From NCBI GenBank assembly GCA_039613835.1, contig CP154827.1:1086501-1150500 (forward strand): a DNA stretch of 64,000 bases. The letters are read 5' to 3'. Positions 30,917 through 41,181 of this stretch are shown one piece after another. How positions within the stretch are numbered: position 1 is the stretch's first letter; each line of letters opens with the position of its first letter. Source of the DNA: Acetobacteraceae bacterium. Its GTDB lineage: Bacteria > Pseudomonadota > Alphaproteobacteria > Acetobacterales > Acetobacteraceae. Under the pieces are notes generated by a model. That model saw only the letters and a program-made list of their open reading frames with translations, had not been told where the DNA came from and ran no database searches. Made by a program: the position numbers and the translations under genes.

Positions 30917-31507
30917 ATGTCTGAACGTGATGCCCCTTATCAAGGGCGGTCGGCCCGTCAGCGGCGTCGTTACGCCCGCAAGCCCCATCGCCTATGGATT
31001 ATGCTGCTCTGCCTCATCTACCTCGCGGCGGCTTCGGCGCTTGTGCTGCGGGCTTTCTCATCCAGCATCGTTTTTTTTATGGCGCCATCGCAAGCGCTTG
31101 AGCACCCGCCACGTCCTGACCAATCGATCCGTTTGGGGGGCATGGTGGTCGCAGGCAGTCTCAAGCGATCTGTCGGGCCGAACGCCACGCCGGTAAATCA
31201 GTTTGACGTGACAGACGGGCAAAAAGCCGTCACGATCATTTATCGCGGCGTTCTGCCTGACCTGTTCCGTGAGGGTCAGAGCGTCGTCGCCATTGGCGTG
31301 ATGACAGCGGATAAAAACCTGCAAGCCTCTGAAGTCCTCGCCAAACATGATGAAACCTACATGCCGAAGGAAGTCGCCGAAGCCCTGCGTAAAAGCGGCA
31401 AATGGGACCCGCGCTTCGGTAAACCACCGCGTGCGGAGGAATGGGACATGATGACAAAATCCCAGACCCGAAAGTCGATTGCACAGGCTGAACATGCATC
31501 TCATTGA
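30917..31507 (+). CDS. ccmE: Periplasmic heme chaperone CcmE
   Basis: 196 residues. An N-terminal membrane anchor (LWIMLLCLIYLAAASALVLR) precedes an OB-fold domain with LGGMVVAGSLKR, DVTDGQKAVTIIYRGVLPDL and FREGQSVVAIGVM. The heme-binding His lies in VLAKHDETYMP; the usual motif is HDENY. The C-terminal tail is longer than in many homologues. CcmE carries heme covalently from CcmC to CcmF. Its 3' end overlaps the start of ccmF. Confidence 0.93.
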   Translation: MSERDAPYQGRSARQRRRYARKPHRLWIMLLCLIYLAAASALVLRAFSSSIVFFMAPSQALEHPPRPDQSIRLGGMVVAGSLKRSVGPNATPVNQFDVTDGQKAVTIIYRGVLPDLFREGQSVVAIGVMTADKNLQASEVLAKHDETYMPKEVAEALRKSGKWDPRFGKPPRAEEWDMMTKSQTRKSIAQAEHASH

Positions 31508-33509
31508 TCTTCTGACTCGTCTCAGCTTCGGCGCTGAGGCCGGGTGTTACTCTTTGGCGCTTGCCTGTGTCGCAGCATTCCTGCAATGCGTTATTGGCCT
31601 CTGGGGTGCAGGGCGCGGCGATGCGCGCCTCATGCATTTCACCTCGCTGCTAGCAGCGGCGCAACTCGTCGCCCTGCTGCTTGCTTTTCTGGCATTGATA
31701 TTCAGCGCCGTCACGGATGATTTCTCAGTCCGCAATATCGTTGAGAATTCGGCGCGTGACAAACCGCTTCTCTATAAAATAACCGGGGTCTGGGGTAATC
31801 ATGAGGGGTCCATTCTCCTCTGGGCACTCATATTGACCTTTTGCGGCATGTCCGTCGTTGCTTTCGGGCATCATCTGCCCAGCCGTCTCAAATCCCGTGT
31901 CATCGCCATATTGGGCGGCGTGTCGACCGGCTTCCTGCTTTTCTGCGTGACGACATCCAACCCGTTTGACCGCATCAACACCACGCCACCTTTGGACGGG
32001 TTCGGGATGAATCCGCTTTTGCAGGATCCCGGGCTTGCTTTCCACCCGCCTGTTCTCTATGCCGGCTATGTTGGGTTTGCCGTGCCTTTTGCCTTTGCGG
32101 TCGCGACGCTGATCGGTGGGCGCATTGATGCGGTCTGGGGGCGATGGGTGCGGCCCTGGGCACTGGGTGCCTGGTGCTTCCTGACCTGTGGCATCGCCAT
32201 GGGCTCCTGGTGGTCTTATTATGTTTTGGGTTGGGGCGGATATTGGTTCTGGGACCCGGTTGAAAACGCCTCCCTTATCCCATGGCTGGCCGGGACGGCG
32301 CTGGTCCATTCCGCCATCGTGGTTGAGAAACGTGAGGCGCTGAAAGTCTGGACGATCCTCCTCGCCATCGCGACATTCTCATTTTCCCTCTCGGGGACAT
32401 TCCTCGTCCGCTCGGGCATTCTCAACTCCGTCCATGCCTTTGCCAATGACCCGGCACGGGGGATTTTCATCCTTCTCCTTCTGGCCCTCGTTATTGGCAC
32501 CGCCCTCGCCCTTTTTGCCTGGCGCGCGCCCAATCTCGTGGATGACGGGCATTTCATGCCGATCTCGCGGGAGGGGGCGTTGATCCTGAACAACATCCTG
32601 CTTTGCACCATTTGCGCGATCGTCCTTGTCGGGACGATGTATCCGCCCTTTATGCAGATTCTTACGGGCAGGACGTTATCCGTCGGCAAACCGTTTTTCG
32701 ACGCCACCACCATCCCGCTGATACTTCCCCTTATGGCCGTGATGGTCGCCGGGCCACTCCTCTCCTGGAAGCGTGGTTGGCTCCGCCCCATTTTCAGGCG
32801 ATTACGCTGGACGTTTGTGCCGCTCATCCTCACGGCCGTGCTGGCATCCTGCCTTTTATCCGGCCCTCTGCCGACGATCTGTGCGATATTTGCTGTGTGG
32901 CTGATTCTCGGCAGCCTCACCGATATTGGAGGCCGCGTGGCGCTCGGCACATCCTGGCAGGGTCGATGGCAGCGCCTGCGCCACCTCCCCCTCTCAAGCT
33001 GGGGTACGGCTTTGGCGCATATGGGTGTTGCCATCACGGTGCTGGGGATTACCGGCATGTCGCAATCACAGCAGAAAATCACTGAAATGGCGGAGGGCGC
33101 GCATGTTGCTTTTAGCGGCTATGAGTGGACGCTTGGCAATATACGCCAGCAGAAAGAGAAGAATTTCGACGCGCTGATTGCGGATGTCGTCGTCACACGT
33201 CACGGACGTGTCGTCACGGTGCTTCATCCGGCCCGGCATGTCTTTGCGCGTCAGCGTCAAATGGTGACGGATGTGGCCATTTACACAAATATGCTTCAGG
33301 ACCTTTATTGTGTGCTGAGTGACGCGCGGGAGGAGAAGGATGGGCAGATGCTTTTTATATTGCGCCTGCATGTCAACCCCCTTGCGCCGTGGATCTGGTT
33401 GGGTGGATTGGTCATGGCGATGGGAGGCGCACTCTCCCTATGTGATCGACGCCGGCGATTCGGCGCGCCGAATCGCCGTTTAAATCGTGATGCGGCGGTG
33501 ACGATATGA
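31494..33509 (+). CDS. ccmF: Heme lyase CcmF
   Basis: About 671 residues from MHLIDLLTRLSFGAEAG; an ATG five codons upstream is possible. A polytopic membrane protein with the tryptophan-rich heme site GWGGYWFWDPVENASLIPWL and conserved family blocks GNHEGSILLWALILTF, FHPPVLYAGYVG and SGTFLVRSGILNSVHAFA. It attaches heme to apocytochrome c at CXXCH sites with CcmG and CcmH. It overlaps both ccmE and ccmG. Confidence 0.95.
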   Translation: MHLIDLLTRLSFGAEAGCYSLALACVAAFLQCVIGLWGAGRGDARLMHFTSLLAAAQLVALLLAFLALIFSAVTDDFSVRNIVENSARDKPLLYKITGVWGNHEGSILLWALILTFCGMSVVAFGHHLPSRLKSRVIAILGGVSTGFLLFCVTTSNPFDRINTTPPLDGFGMNPLLQDPGLAFHPPVLYAGYVGFAVPFAFAVATLIGGRIDAVWGRWVRPWALGAWCFLTCGIAMGSWWSYYVLGWGGYWFWDPVENASLIPWLAGTALVHSAIVVEKREALKVWTILLAIATFSFSLSGTFLVRSGILNSVHAFANDPARGIFILLLLALVIGTALALFAWRAPNLVDDGHFMPISREGALILNNILLCTICAIVLVGTMYPPFMQILTGRTLSVGKPFFDATTIPLILPLMAVMVAGPLLSWKRGWLRPIFRRLRWTFVPLILTAVLASCLLSGPLPTICAIFAVWLILGSLTDIGGRVALGTSWQGRWQRLRHLPLSSWGTALAHMGVAITVLGITGMSQSQQKITEMAEGAHVAFSGYEWTLGNIRQQKEKNFDALIADVVVTRHGRVVTVLHPARHVFARQRQMVTDVAIYTNMLQDLYCVLSDAREEKDGQMLFILRLHVNPLAPWIWLGGLVMAMGGALSLCDRRRRFGAPNRRLNRDAAVTI

Positions 33510-34066
33510 TGCCCGTTCAGAAACGGCGTCTTGTCATGTCGCTTCCCATCCTGATCGCTCTCGCGATGGGAGGTGGTTTCTGGGCGATGCTGTCGGGCAT
33601 GCGTGAGGGGCGCTTTGACCCGCGCGCTGTCGAGACGCCCGCGACGACAAGGCTGATCCCCGATTTTGACCTGCCGGGACTGATGCCGGACGAACCCCGA
33701 TTGCGCCGCGCCATTTTGATGACACGGTCCAAACCGGTCCTGATCAATTTCTTTGCCTCATGGTGCATCCCCTGCATCACCGAGCTGCCAGAACTCCATA
33801 AATTGAGTCGGGATGTGATAATCTGGGGCATTGCCTATAAGGACCGGCCTGAAAATGCCCGTGCCCTCGTATTGCGCAATAACAAGCCCTATGAAATGAT
33901 AGCACAGGATGTGGATGGGAATTTCGGAATCCAGATGGGAATCAATGGCGTGCCGGAGAGTTTTCTGGTCATGCCCAACGGGCGCATCATCTGGCATGAT
34001 TCAGCGCCCATCACCTCAGAAACAATCAGGACCGTCATTCGCCCTCTGCTGAAAGCTGCGCGATGA
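33506..34066 (+). CDS. ccmG: Thiol:disulfide interchange protein CcmG/DsbE
   Basis: 186 residues. An N-terminal membrane anchor (SLPILIALAMGGGFWAML) is followed by a thioredoxin-like domain with active site FFASWCIPCITELPEL; the usual form is WCxPC. GVPESFLVMPNGRI carries the cis-Pro region (GVPE). CcmG keeps the apocytochrome cysteines reduced for heme attachment. It overlaps ccmF and ccmH by 4 nt. Confidence 0.94.
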   Translation: MMPVQKRRLVMSLPILIALAMGGGFWAMLSGMREGRFDPRAVETPATTRLIPDFDLPGLMPDEPRLRRAILMTRSKPVLINFFASWCIPCITELPELHKLSRDVIIWGIAYKDRPENARALVLRNNKPYEMIAQDVDGNFGIQMGINGVPESFLVMPNGRIIWHDSAPITSETIRTVIRPLLKAAR

Positions 34067-34551
34067 TGCGCTGTCTCCTGCTGATCTGCCTCCTGATGGT
34101 TACGATTTCCCCGGCCTTCGCGGTCGATGATCCGCGTGAACTCCTGCCTAACCCGGCGCAGGAAAGGATGGCCGAAAGGATCGATGCGGAGCTCAGGTGC
34201 CTTGTCTGCCAGAATGAGTCGATTGAGGATAGCTCTGCCTCTCTAGCGCGCGACCTGCGCCGTGTCGTGCGACAGCAAGTGGCGCAGGGGAAAAGCCGAG
34301 ACGACATCTTGGCCTGGATGACAGGCCGCTACGGGGATTTTGTGCGCCTCAAGCCGCGCCTGACGGCGGCGACGGCGTTACTCTGGTTGACACCCATCAT
34401 GGCCCTCGCGCTGGGACTTGTCCTCGCCAGCCGCATCTTCCGCCATCATAAGGAAACGGCGCCTTTGACGGATGAAGAACGCGCCCGTCTGGAGATCCTG
34501 CTGCAAAGCCGCGCGCCCACAAACCATGGCGGAGGCGGGGCCGAAAAATGA
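34063..34551 (+). CDS. ccmH: Cytochrome c maturation protein CcmH
   Basis: 162 residues. A signal/anchor (LLLICLLMVTISPAFA) is followed by the redox motif LRCLVCQNESIEDS (LRCxxCQN) and ARDLRRVVRQQVAQGKSRDD, GRYGDFVRLKP. A C-terminal membrane helix (ALLWLTPIMALALGLVLASR) closes the domain. It acts with CcmG and CcmF on apocytochrome. It is the short form; the TPR part is supplied by the separate downstream ccmI. Confidence 0.93.
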   Translation: MMRCLLLICLLMVTISPAFAVDDPRELLPNPAQERMAERIDAELRCLVCQNESIEDSSASLARDLRRVVRQQVAQGKSRDDILAWMTGRYGDFVRLKPRLTAATALLWLTPIMALALGLVLASRIFRHHKETAPLTDEERARLEILLQSRAPTNHGGGGAEK

Positions 34552-35279
34552 CGATTGCGCTTTACATCATCCTGACGCTTTTATGCCTCTCACCTTTGCT
34601 TCTGGGACTGCTGAAACGCCAAAGACGGGAAACGGTCCCCTCCACCACGGATTCTGAACAGGCATTTTATGCCGCGCAATTGGACGCCCTTGAGGAGGAA
34701 AAACGCGCACGGCACCTTAATGACGTTGAGGCCAGGGATATGCAGATGGAAATCGCGCGGCGTCTCCTGCGCGCTAAAACCACGGAGCGTGCCCCGTCTC
34801 AACCCGTCTCCTGGCGGGTGATCGCTGCGATTTCCCTTCTGCTCCCAACGTTCGGCACCGCTTTATATCTCTATAAAGGTGAGCCAGGTTATGGGCCGCA
34901 ATCAGCCTCAACCCCGCAAAGCGAGATTGACCCGCAAATGCGCCCCGTCATCGCTCGGCTTGAAAAGCAGGTCGCGGTCATTCAGCCGGATGACCCTGCT
35001 TATATCAAACTGCACCTTCTTCTGGCGGCCGTGCGTGAGAAGCAAAATCGACTGCTGGAGGCTTTGGCCCTGTATCGTGCGGCGCTTCACGTTCAGTTCG
35101 AGGCGCTTCTCGCTATTCACGTTGCGGACCTTCAGTCACAACTGGATAACCGCATTGATGAGCAAAGTTTGCGACTTTATGAGCGCGCCTTGGATGCCGC
35201 CCCAAAGGATGCGCCCTGGCGTCTGGAAGTGCAGAAACGCATCGCCCAGGGCGAGCATGATACGCAGCCCGCACCATGA
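34548..35279 (+). CDS. ccmI: Cytochrome c maturation protein CcmI
   Basis: 243 residues. The N-terminus has two membrane helices (ALYIILTLLCLSPLLLGLLK and VIAAISLLLPTFGTALYLY) around a basic/acidic coiled coil (YAAQLDALEEEKRARHLNDV). The C-terminal part shows TPR-like helices (HLLLAAVREKQNRLLEALAL, YRAALHVQFEALLAIHVADL). CcmI binds the apocytochrome C-terminus and delivers it to CcmFGH. It is shorter than the ~400-residue enterobacterial equivalents. It overlaps ccmH and the next gene by 4 nt. Confidence 0.85.
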   Translation: MTIALYIILTLLCLSPLLLGLLKRQRRETVPSTTDSEQAFYAAQLDALEEEKRARHLNDVEARDMQMEIARRLLRAKTTERAPSQPVSWRVIAAISLLLPTFGTALYLYKGEPGYGPQSASTPQSEIDPQMRPVIARLEKQVAVIQPDDPAYIKLHLLLAAVREKQNRLLEALALYRAALHVQFEALLAIHVADLQSQLDNRIDEQSLRLYERALDAAPKDAPWRLEVQKRIAQGEHDTQPAP

Positions 35280-35641
35280 CGCGCTCTGAAACCGGCTGTA
35301 AGAACCGTGGTGCCGTTCTCTTCAAGAATCGCTTCAGGCCGCGCGCTCAAGACAATACTGTTGAGGCGCGTGTTTTCCTCTGCCCCGTCTGCCATGAGGA
35401 GATCTGGCAATCAGCGGAGGCCTGTCCGCATTGCCGCAGTCGGCGAATTTTCGGCCCGACATATTGGGAAAGCGGTATAGCGATAGGGATTGGCGTAGCA
35501 GCAGGTCTTTTTTACAGTCTGACAATTCTTAATCGAGTCTCATGGGCGTTTCCATGCGCGGCCGTCGGTGCCATGGTCGGGTTTTACGTGGCACAGATAC
35601 GTTTTGATGGTGACCGATGGCGTAGAGGGTCGGATAGATGA
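35276..35641 (+). CDS. Zinc-ribbon membrane protein coupled to ccmI, unknown function
   Basis: 121 residues. An N-terminal zinc ribbon with two CxxC pairs (CPVCHEEIWQSAEACPHC) is followed by two predicted membrane helices (GIAIGIGVAAGLFYSLTI and AFPCAAVGAMVGFYVAQI). Its ATG overlaps the ccmI stop (ATGA), so it is probably translated with the ccm operon. I recognise no family name. The placement suggests a link to cytochrome maturation or membrane quality control, but this is only an inference from position. Confidence 0.6.
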   Translation: MTRSETGCKNRGAVLFKNRFRPRAQDNTVEARVFLCPVCHEEIWQSAEACPHCRSRRIFGPTYWESGIAIGIGVAAGLFYSLTILNRVSWAFPCAAVGAMVGFYVAQIRFDGDRWRRGSDR

Positions 35642-36446
35642 CAGAAATCGCGGTCAACGACGCTTTTCCAAGCTGCAAATTCGGGTAGAGCTGCGCGGAC
35701 GACAGGCCGAGTGAAGCAGTTCGAGCCGTTTTTAAGTCGGACACCTATATCGGTCTCGCCCCTCACCGTGCCTCGACGGGTGAGAACGACGTGAATGCGA
35801 GGATCGCCTCGATTTGAGGGGAGAACCGCCTCAACTTCACGCGCCGTTCTTTCATGATTGAGAATCAATGTGTCATCGCCCTGCAAATATTCCACTTTGT
35901 TTTTCATATCGACGATATGGGAAACAACTTCCGGGATTTGATTGAGATAAAAATCAAGATGAAAAGGCTTGTTACGAAGCATCACTCCGGCCATCACACT
36001 TAAAAGCCGGGCGATTTTTGACCCTGGCTTCGGTGAGAAGGCGCTTTCTTCTCTGAGTTTGAATTTTCCCAATTGAGAATTTCCGAAGCTTTGTCATGCA
36101 CCCATCCTCCTTGAGAAACGGGTACGGCTTGGAGATAACGTTGATTTTCCGTTATGAAAAAGGCGTAGCTTCCTCCTTCATTTTCAATCAGATCAACTGG
36201 CACTGCCAAACCGGATAGAGAAGATTCATGGATGACGATACTGATCATTTTCGCTTCGCTGGAGACGAGGAAGGCCCTCTCTCGATCGCCATCGATAAAC
36301 ACAGCGAGGACAAGTTTCTTGAAAAATCGGTCATCCAATGACGAGAGATATCCCGTTCTGGGATCCAATTTTACAATGGCGCCTTCATGAGTCAGTACGT
36401 CATAAAATTTTACATCGACATGGGACGAGATTGGGAAACGTCCCAT
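35584..36446 (-). pseudogene. Unrecognised protein, probably frameshifted
   Basis: The 5' part from about 36446 encodes MGRFPISSHVDVKFYDVLTH, followed by beta-rich sequence (LVLAVFIDGDRERAFLVSS, PVDLIENEGGSYAFFITENQ). An overlapping second frame from about 36072 continues with KPGSKIARLLSVMAGVMLRN and RIHVVLTRRGTVRGETDIGV and runs to 35584, overlapping the convergent zinc-ribbon gene. One frameshift in 36000-36072 would join them. No family is recognised. The DNA has lower GC than the flanks. It directly follows the GT61 gene and may have worked with it. An alternative reading is an intact shorter gene ending at 36000. Confidence 0.4.
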
Positions 36447-36462
36447 ATTGTGGATATAAAAA

Positions 36463-37500
36463 TTATTCCTTTTTTTCTCTGAAGAGATCAGAAATGGTTT
36501 GCGCAAAACTTTCGACATCTCTGATTGTCTTCGTCTCATAGTAATTTGCATCTTTTTCTTCAGCGTCGACGATATTGCCTGACTGTATGTAGTTAATCTG
36601 GGCCTCATTAACACCATCCATCATCAGGAAATTGCTATCGACGGCATTTTTCACATTCAAAGCAACGCCGCAGGGCGTTGGCGTGAAAATGGAAGTATAG
36701 AAAGCTGAACCGACTGGACCAACGACGATGTTATTGTTCCTGAACAACGAAATCTGCCTGTCAATGGAGAGTTGCTCCGGGTAGATGATTCAAAAACCCG
36801 AAGCCCTCAAATAACGTTCCAGCACGCCTTCATTGTCAATCTTGACAGTTCCGCAGACCAATTGTGACCGGGAAACGTAAATATCCCTGTTTTTCAGAAG
36901 TTTTTGCTCATCAAGCCGCTCCATGGCCCGATTCCCAAGCGTGTGACAATACTCCGCCATGCGCCTGTAGCTATAACCCTGTTCAGTAAAGGTCGGCGCA
37001 GGGACAATCAGTTTACGGATTCGAATGGGATGATCGGGACAGATAAAGTCATCTTTTGTGAGTTCCAAAAGGTCGAAAAGCTCAATCGCCCACTTGAATG
37101 TGAAAACCTCATCCAGGCCCCGGGCGCACCGCACGAGGATTTTTTCATTGGTTCTTACCTCTTTGATGGCCCAAAGGCGGGATATAAACTCTGTGATGAA
37201 ATGGTCGTATTGATCATGGACATGGCCTGCAAAAATAGCCGCCTCAATAACAGGGTAGGAAGCCGCGATTACTGGGTCGGTCCAGTTCGGTTGACCTTTA
37301 GGAATTGACGGAGATTGATGATGGAAAGCAGCCTGCGGGATGAGATATCCCTCACGCGTAAATACCCCCATGAGATTGTCGAAATGATTGTAACCACACA
37401 TATAAATGGCGTCTGCAAAGGAGAAGACTTCAGGATCGGAATAAAAGTTGATTCCAATGCGCTCCGGGAATTTTTCTTTTTTGATCTTAGTCATTCGCAT
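36463..37500 (-). pseudogene. Glycosyltransferase family 61 protein, interrupted by TGA
   Basis: The start MRMTKIKKEKFPERIGINFY follows AAGGA with 5-nt spacing. GT61/DUF563 hallmarks are HVHDQYDHFITEFISRLWA, the NRDIYVSRSQ motif, EGVLERYLRASGF followed by IIYPEQLSIDRQISLFRN, and IVVGPVGSAFYTSIFTPTPC. A TGA at 36790 interrupts the frame between ASGF and IIYPE; the frame itself continues without a shift to the stop at 36463. CGA to TGA would explain it. GT61 enzymes transfer sugars to polysaccharides or glycans. The low-GC composition suggests acquisition by transfer. Confidence 0.75.
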
Positions 37501-37966
37501 TTCATTCCTTAAACATATCAGATCTTTAAATTTTCTCGGAATTTCTTATCTCCCCGTCGACGCAGCAAGGTTGAAAATTCAGATAACCCTTATTCAAGGT
37601 TTTTTACAGTATAGTCGATATGTCCACAACAGATGATTGTTGTAATCAAGGTCGTGTGAATTTTACATTGTGTAAATAACTCATACAACAACATATTGAT
37701 GTTTCGGGATCGCGTGCGCGACATAAGGATGCGCAGGCACAGCGCCCTCTCAGCCCTGATGCTCTTTATGCGGCGTCGCGATGAATTTTGCCGTCACCGT
37801 CCCCGCCCGGCCTCTCATCCACAATCCTGACCGTCTCGGCTTCCCACAGGCTGAAGGCAGCTTCATCCCGGGATTATGAATTTCATTTCATCAAACCTTC
37901 ACACACCGTCACGACGACGCTGAATAAGTTGAGGGGCGTTCACGACCTCTAAAGGAATTTCCGGAG
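37501..37966. other. Intergenic region between the GT61 and TonB-receptor genes
   Basis: No intact gene. The left half is AT-rich and should contain the GT61 promoter. On the minus strand around 37780-37890 a short open segment without a start (FSLWEAETVRIVDERPGG) could be a gene remnant. I found no clear Fur box before the receptor gene. Confidence 0.45.
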
Positions 37967-40076
37967 ATGAAGCCTCGCAAGCGGCACCGCGTCCTCACCT
38001 TGCCCCTTTTCTATTCACCCCTCGCCCTGATGTATGAAAATGCCGATGCCGCTGGCGGGAAACATCAGCCTAGTTCAGGGCAACACCCCGCTAGAATACA
38101 CACAGCTGAGAAAACGAGATCCATCAATGCGCCCGCCGCGCCGGAGCAGATCGTCGCCACCGGCTCAGGCGCGCTTGGCACGGCGTCAACCTCCAATCTT
38201 GGTGGCACGTTGCTTTTCACGTCGCTTGATCCAAAAACCCGATATGGTGCCCAGCTCGACCAGAGTTTCGGGAGTTTATCAAGTTTCCGCACCTATGGCG
38301 CGGTTGGATACCGACACATTCGGCCATGGAAATGCGGCCTATATTGCCTGGGCACGTCAGGATGCCCGCGCCTGGGACTTTGTTGGTCATCAGGGGGCCA
38401 CCAGGTCAATCTGAAATTTGTTCATAAGAGCCTCAGCGACAAATTCGCCTATTTTTTCGATTGGTCTGACAAGGTTGAGCCAAATGAAGACGGGATTGTG
38501 CTCCCGAGCGGTTACGGCACGTATGTACGACCCTTCACCTACCCTGATTTCAACTATGCAAAAACCTATCTCAATACGCCCGCCTACCGGCAGGCCGGTT
38601 TGAATTACCGCAATTACTACTCCGCCGCGCAACGGCAGGATTTTCTGACCTATTTTAAATGGCAGCATGATTTCAGCCGCCACCTGCATTGGGATAACAG
38701 TTTTTACTTCCATCATAATCTTGGCGAAGGTGTTGTCGCAGGCCCGATCAGTGCCGCAGGTCTACCGACTTTGTTCAGAGCCTATTTCCCTGATCAGAAT
38801 GCCGATCAACTCAGCAATGTGTTTAGCGGGCCAGGCTACGCGACCCGCACAACCGAATATTGGGATAATCGCGGTGGCGTGATTTCAACCCTGCGCTACC
38901 ATCTTGATCGTCATAATATCGAATTAGGGGGCTGGTATGAGCGGAATAATAACACGCAGGCGCGGCGTTGGTATCCGCTTCAGGCCGATCATCCAACGAC
39001 ACCTTATGCGCGTCAGCAAAATGCGCTGATCAATCAATACACGAATTATTTTTACACAAATAGCTGGATGACCCACCTTCAGGACAGCTGGAAAGTCTCG
39101 GATAAATTGACGCTTCTGGCGGGGTTTAAATCTGAACTGGTCTGCACGAAAGGGACGTTGCCCGTCGCGGCCCGGCCGGGCTCACTCTCCCCGGCGACAT
39201 CCATCACCGTGCCCGGGGGCCGGATTGCCGCGGTCAAGCCCTTCCTCCCCTCCTTCGGCGCACTATGGAATATCACGCCGCATGAGCAGCTTTTTGCCAA
39301 TATTTAGGAAAATATGCGTGCATTTCAGGCGGCAGGCTATGGCAATGTCACGCCCTGGGGTTCAACAAGCCAGGCCGCTTTCGAAAATTTCCGTCAGAAT
39401 GGCAAGGTTGAAACCTCATGGACCTATGAGACCAGCCTGCGTACCCATCATCGCCTGCATGTTGGCCCGTTGACGGATATTTCCGCGCAGCTTGAATATT
39501 ATCATGTGCATTTCTCGAACCGTCTTGTGGCCATCGCCTCAACCCAGAGCCTGTCCTCCATTATCGGTGCCGCGATAACATTGGCGAATGTCGGCTCCAT
39601 CTCCACCAATGGCATGGATTTTTCATTCACCGCGCAGCTTGGTCCGCATTTCTCCATCTATAATGGCCTCTCTTAATAATAAATCAGTGTATAATGATGA
39701 TTATACTTCCGGTCATTCCACGATCCGCATCGCGGGACGCAATGTCGCAGGACAGCCGGACCGGACCGAGAAATTTGTGGTGACCACAAATTGGGGTCGT
39801 TTCTACGGCCAGCTGATCGGTGATGTCATGGGCAAACGTCACACGACCTATATGAATGACCTCTGGGCTGCGTCAAATGCGCAGTTCAGCATGAATGCCG
39901 GTTACAACATTCGGGGCATCCCGCATGTGCCGTCGCTGCGCGTCCAGGGCAATATCACCAACCTGACCGGCACACGGGGTTGGTTGACGGTCAATGTGGA
40001 TCAGGTTTCCCGTCAGTTTACAGCCGACCCCATCGCCCCGCGCGTGTACTTCCTGACACTCAGCGCTCTTTGGTAA
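37967..40076 (+). pseudogene. TonB-dependent outer-membrane receptor, plug missing, broken
   Basis: A signal-like start (MKPRKRHRVLTLPLFYSPLA) leads abruptly to VATGSGALGTASTSNLGGTL, which in intact relatives lies at the end of the plug; roughly 130 residues of signal and plug sequence are missing. The barrel is recognisable ([69 protein letters not shown]) and ends ...[11 protein letters not shown]. Further lesions are a pair of opposite frameshifts near 38310 and 38400, an in-frame TAG at 39305 and a frameshift near 39672. The substrate is unknown; the family imports siderophores or other large ligands. Confidence 0.85.
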
Positions 40077-40087
40077 GGAATAATAAT

Positions 40088-41181
40088 ATGCTGACACGTC
40101 GTCATGCCCTCCTCCTCGGCATTGCCGGGATGTGCGCACCGGCTTTCGCCGCACCCTCCCTCGCCCCGCGCCCCCTGGTTTTCGCGCATCGCGGGGCCTC
40201 CGCCCTGCGGCCGGAGCACACGCTGGCATCCTACGCAAAAGCGATGGAGGATGGGGCCGATTATATCGAACCTGACCTCGTCATGACAAAGGATAGCGTC
40301 CTCGTTGTGCGCCATGAAAGCAATATCATCGACACGACTGATGTCGCTTCACGACGCGAATTCGCCGCACGCAAGCGCAGCCTTGTCATTGATGGAATAA
40401 CCGAGACAGGCTGGTTCACCGCTGATTTCACCCTTAAGGAGCTTAAAACGCTGCGCGCAAAGGAGCGCCTACCGAAGATCCGCCCGCATAATACGCGTTA
40501 TGATGGGCATTTGATATACCCACCTTTGAGGAGGTGATTGATTTTGTCGCTGCCGAGTCCGCCGCGCGTGGGAAGACATTCGGGTTGATCCCGAAGATTA
40601 AAAATTCAACGCATTTTCATCGCCTCGGCCTTGACCCTGAGACAATGTTTCTTGAGACCATCGCGACTCATCAATATACGCGTCACGCCCCGCTTGAACT
40701 TCAATCCTTCGAGACCGGCAATCTCAAGGCCATCGGCGGCAAAACGCGCGTCATCAACCCGCAAGCCCGCGTAATGTTTCTGATGGGGCGCCGGATGAGA
40801 TACCGCCTGACCTGATGGGAACCCAAATGCCATGAATTTCGGCGCCTTCATGACCCCTGCGGGCCTACGGAAAGTGCGCCGCTTCGCCAACGTTATCGGC
40901 CCTTCCAACGCGGACCTTATCCCGCGCAAAAAGATGGGTCCTGGAGCAGGCCGACATCTTTGATCACCGATGCGCATGAGGCGGGGCTTCTCGTGCATTC
41001 TTGCACGGCACGACCGGAGAATTTTTTCCTCCCAAAGGAATTGCGCAATGGTGCCGCGCCGGAAGCCTGCAACCCTGAGGCCATGATTGCCGAGGTTAAA
41101 CGCTATCTTGATATGGGTCTGGACGGCTTCTTTACGGATGACCCGGCTTTTGAACGGCTTGCCGTCGACCGGCCTGGCTGA
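40088..41181 (+). pseudogene. glpQ: Periplasmic glycerophosphodiester phosphodiesterase, broken
   Basis: The start [20 protein letters not shown] is a twin-arginine-like or Sec signal peptide. The catalytic HRGA block is intact in [20 protein letters not shown], followed by [20 protein letters not shown] and HE. The frame shifts near 40510 (into [20 protein letters not shown]) and again between about 40770 and 40960, after which AHEAGLLVHSCTARPENFF and LDMGLDGFFTDDP form the normal C-terminus. The enzyme releases glycerol-3-phosphate from glycerophosphodiesters. It lies 12 bp after the dead receptor gene. Confidence 0.83.

Noticed and set aside
32219-33082. 287-codon open frame opposite ccmF
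   Set aside because: Shadow of ccmF; Arg/Pro/Ser-rich and without family features.
36463-37500. TGA read as an amino acid (recoding or alternative genetic code)
   Set aside because: Other interrupted genes carry TAG and TAA as well as frameshifts, and intact genes end in TGA normally (for example lptF and ccmC).
40088-41181. Three separate small genes
   Set aside because: The segments align in order to a single glycerophosphodiesterase, with frameshifts between them.
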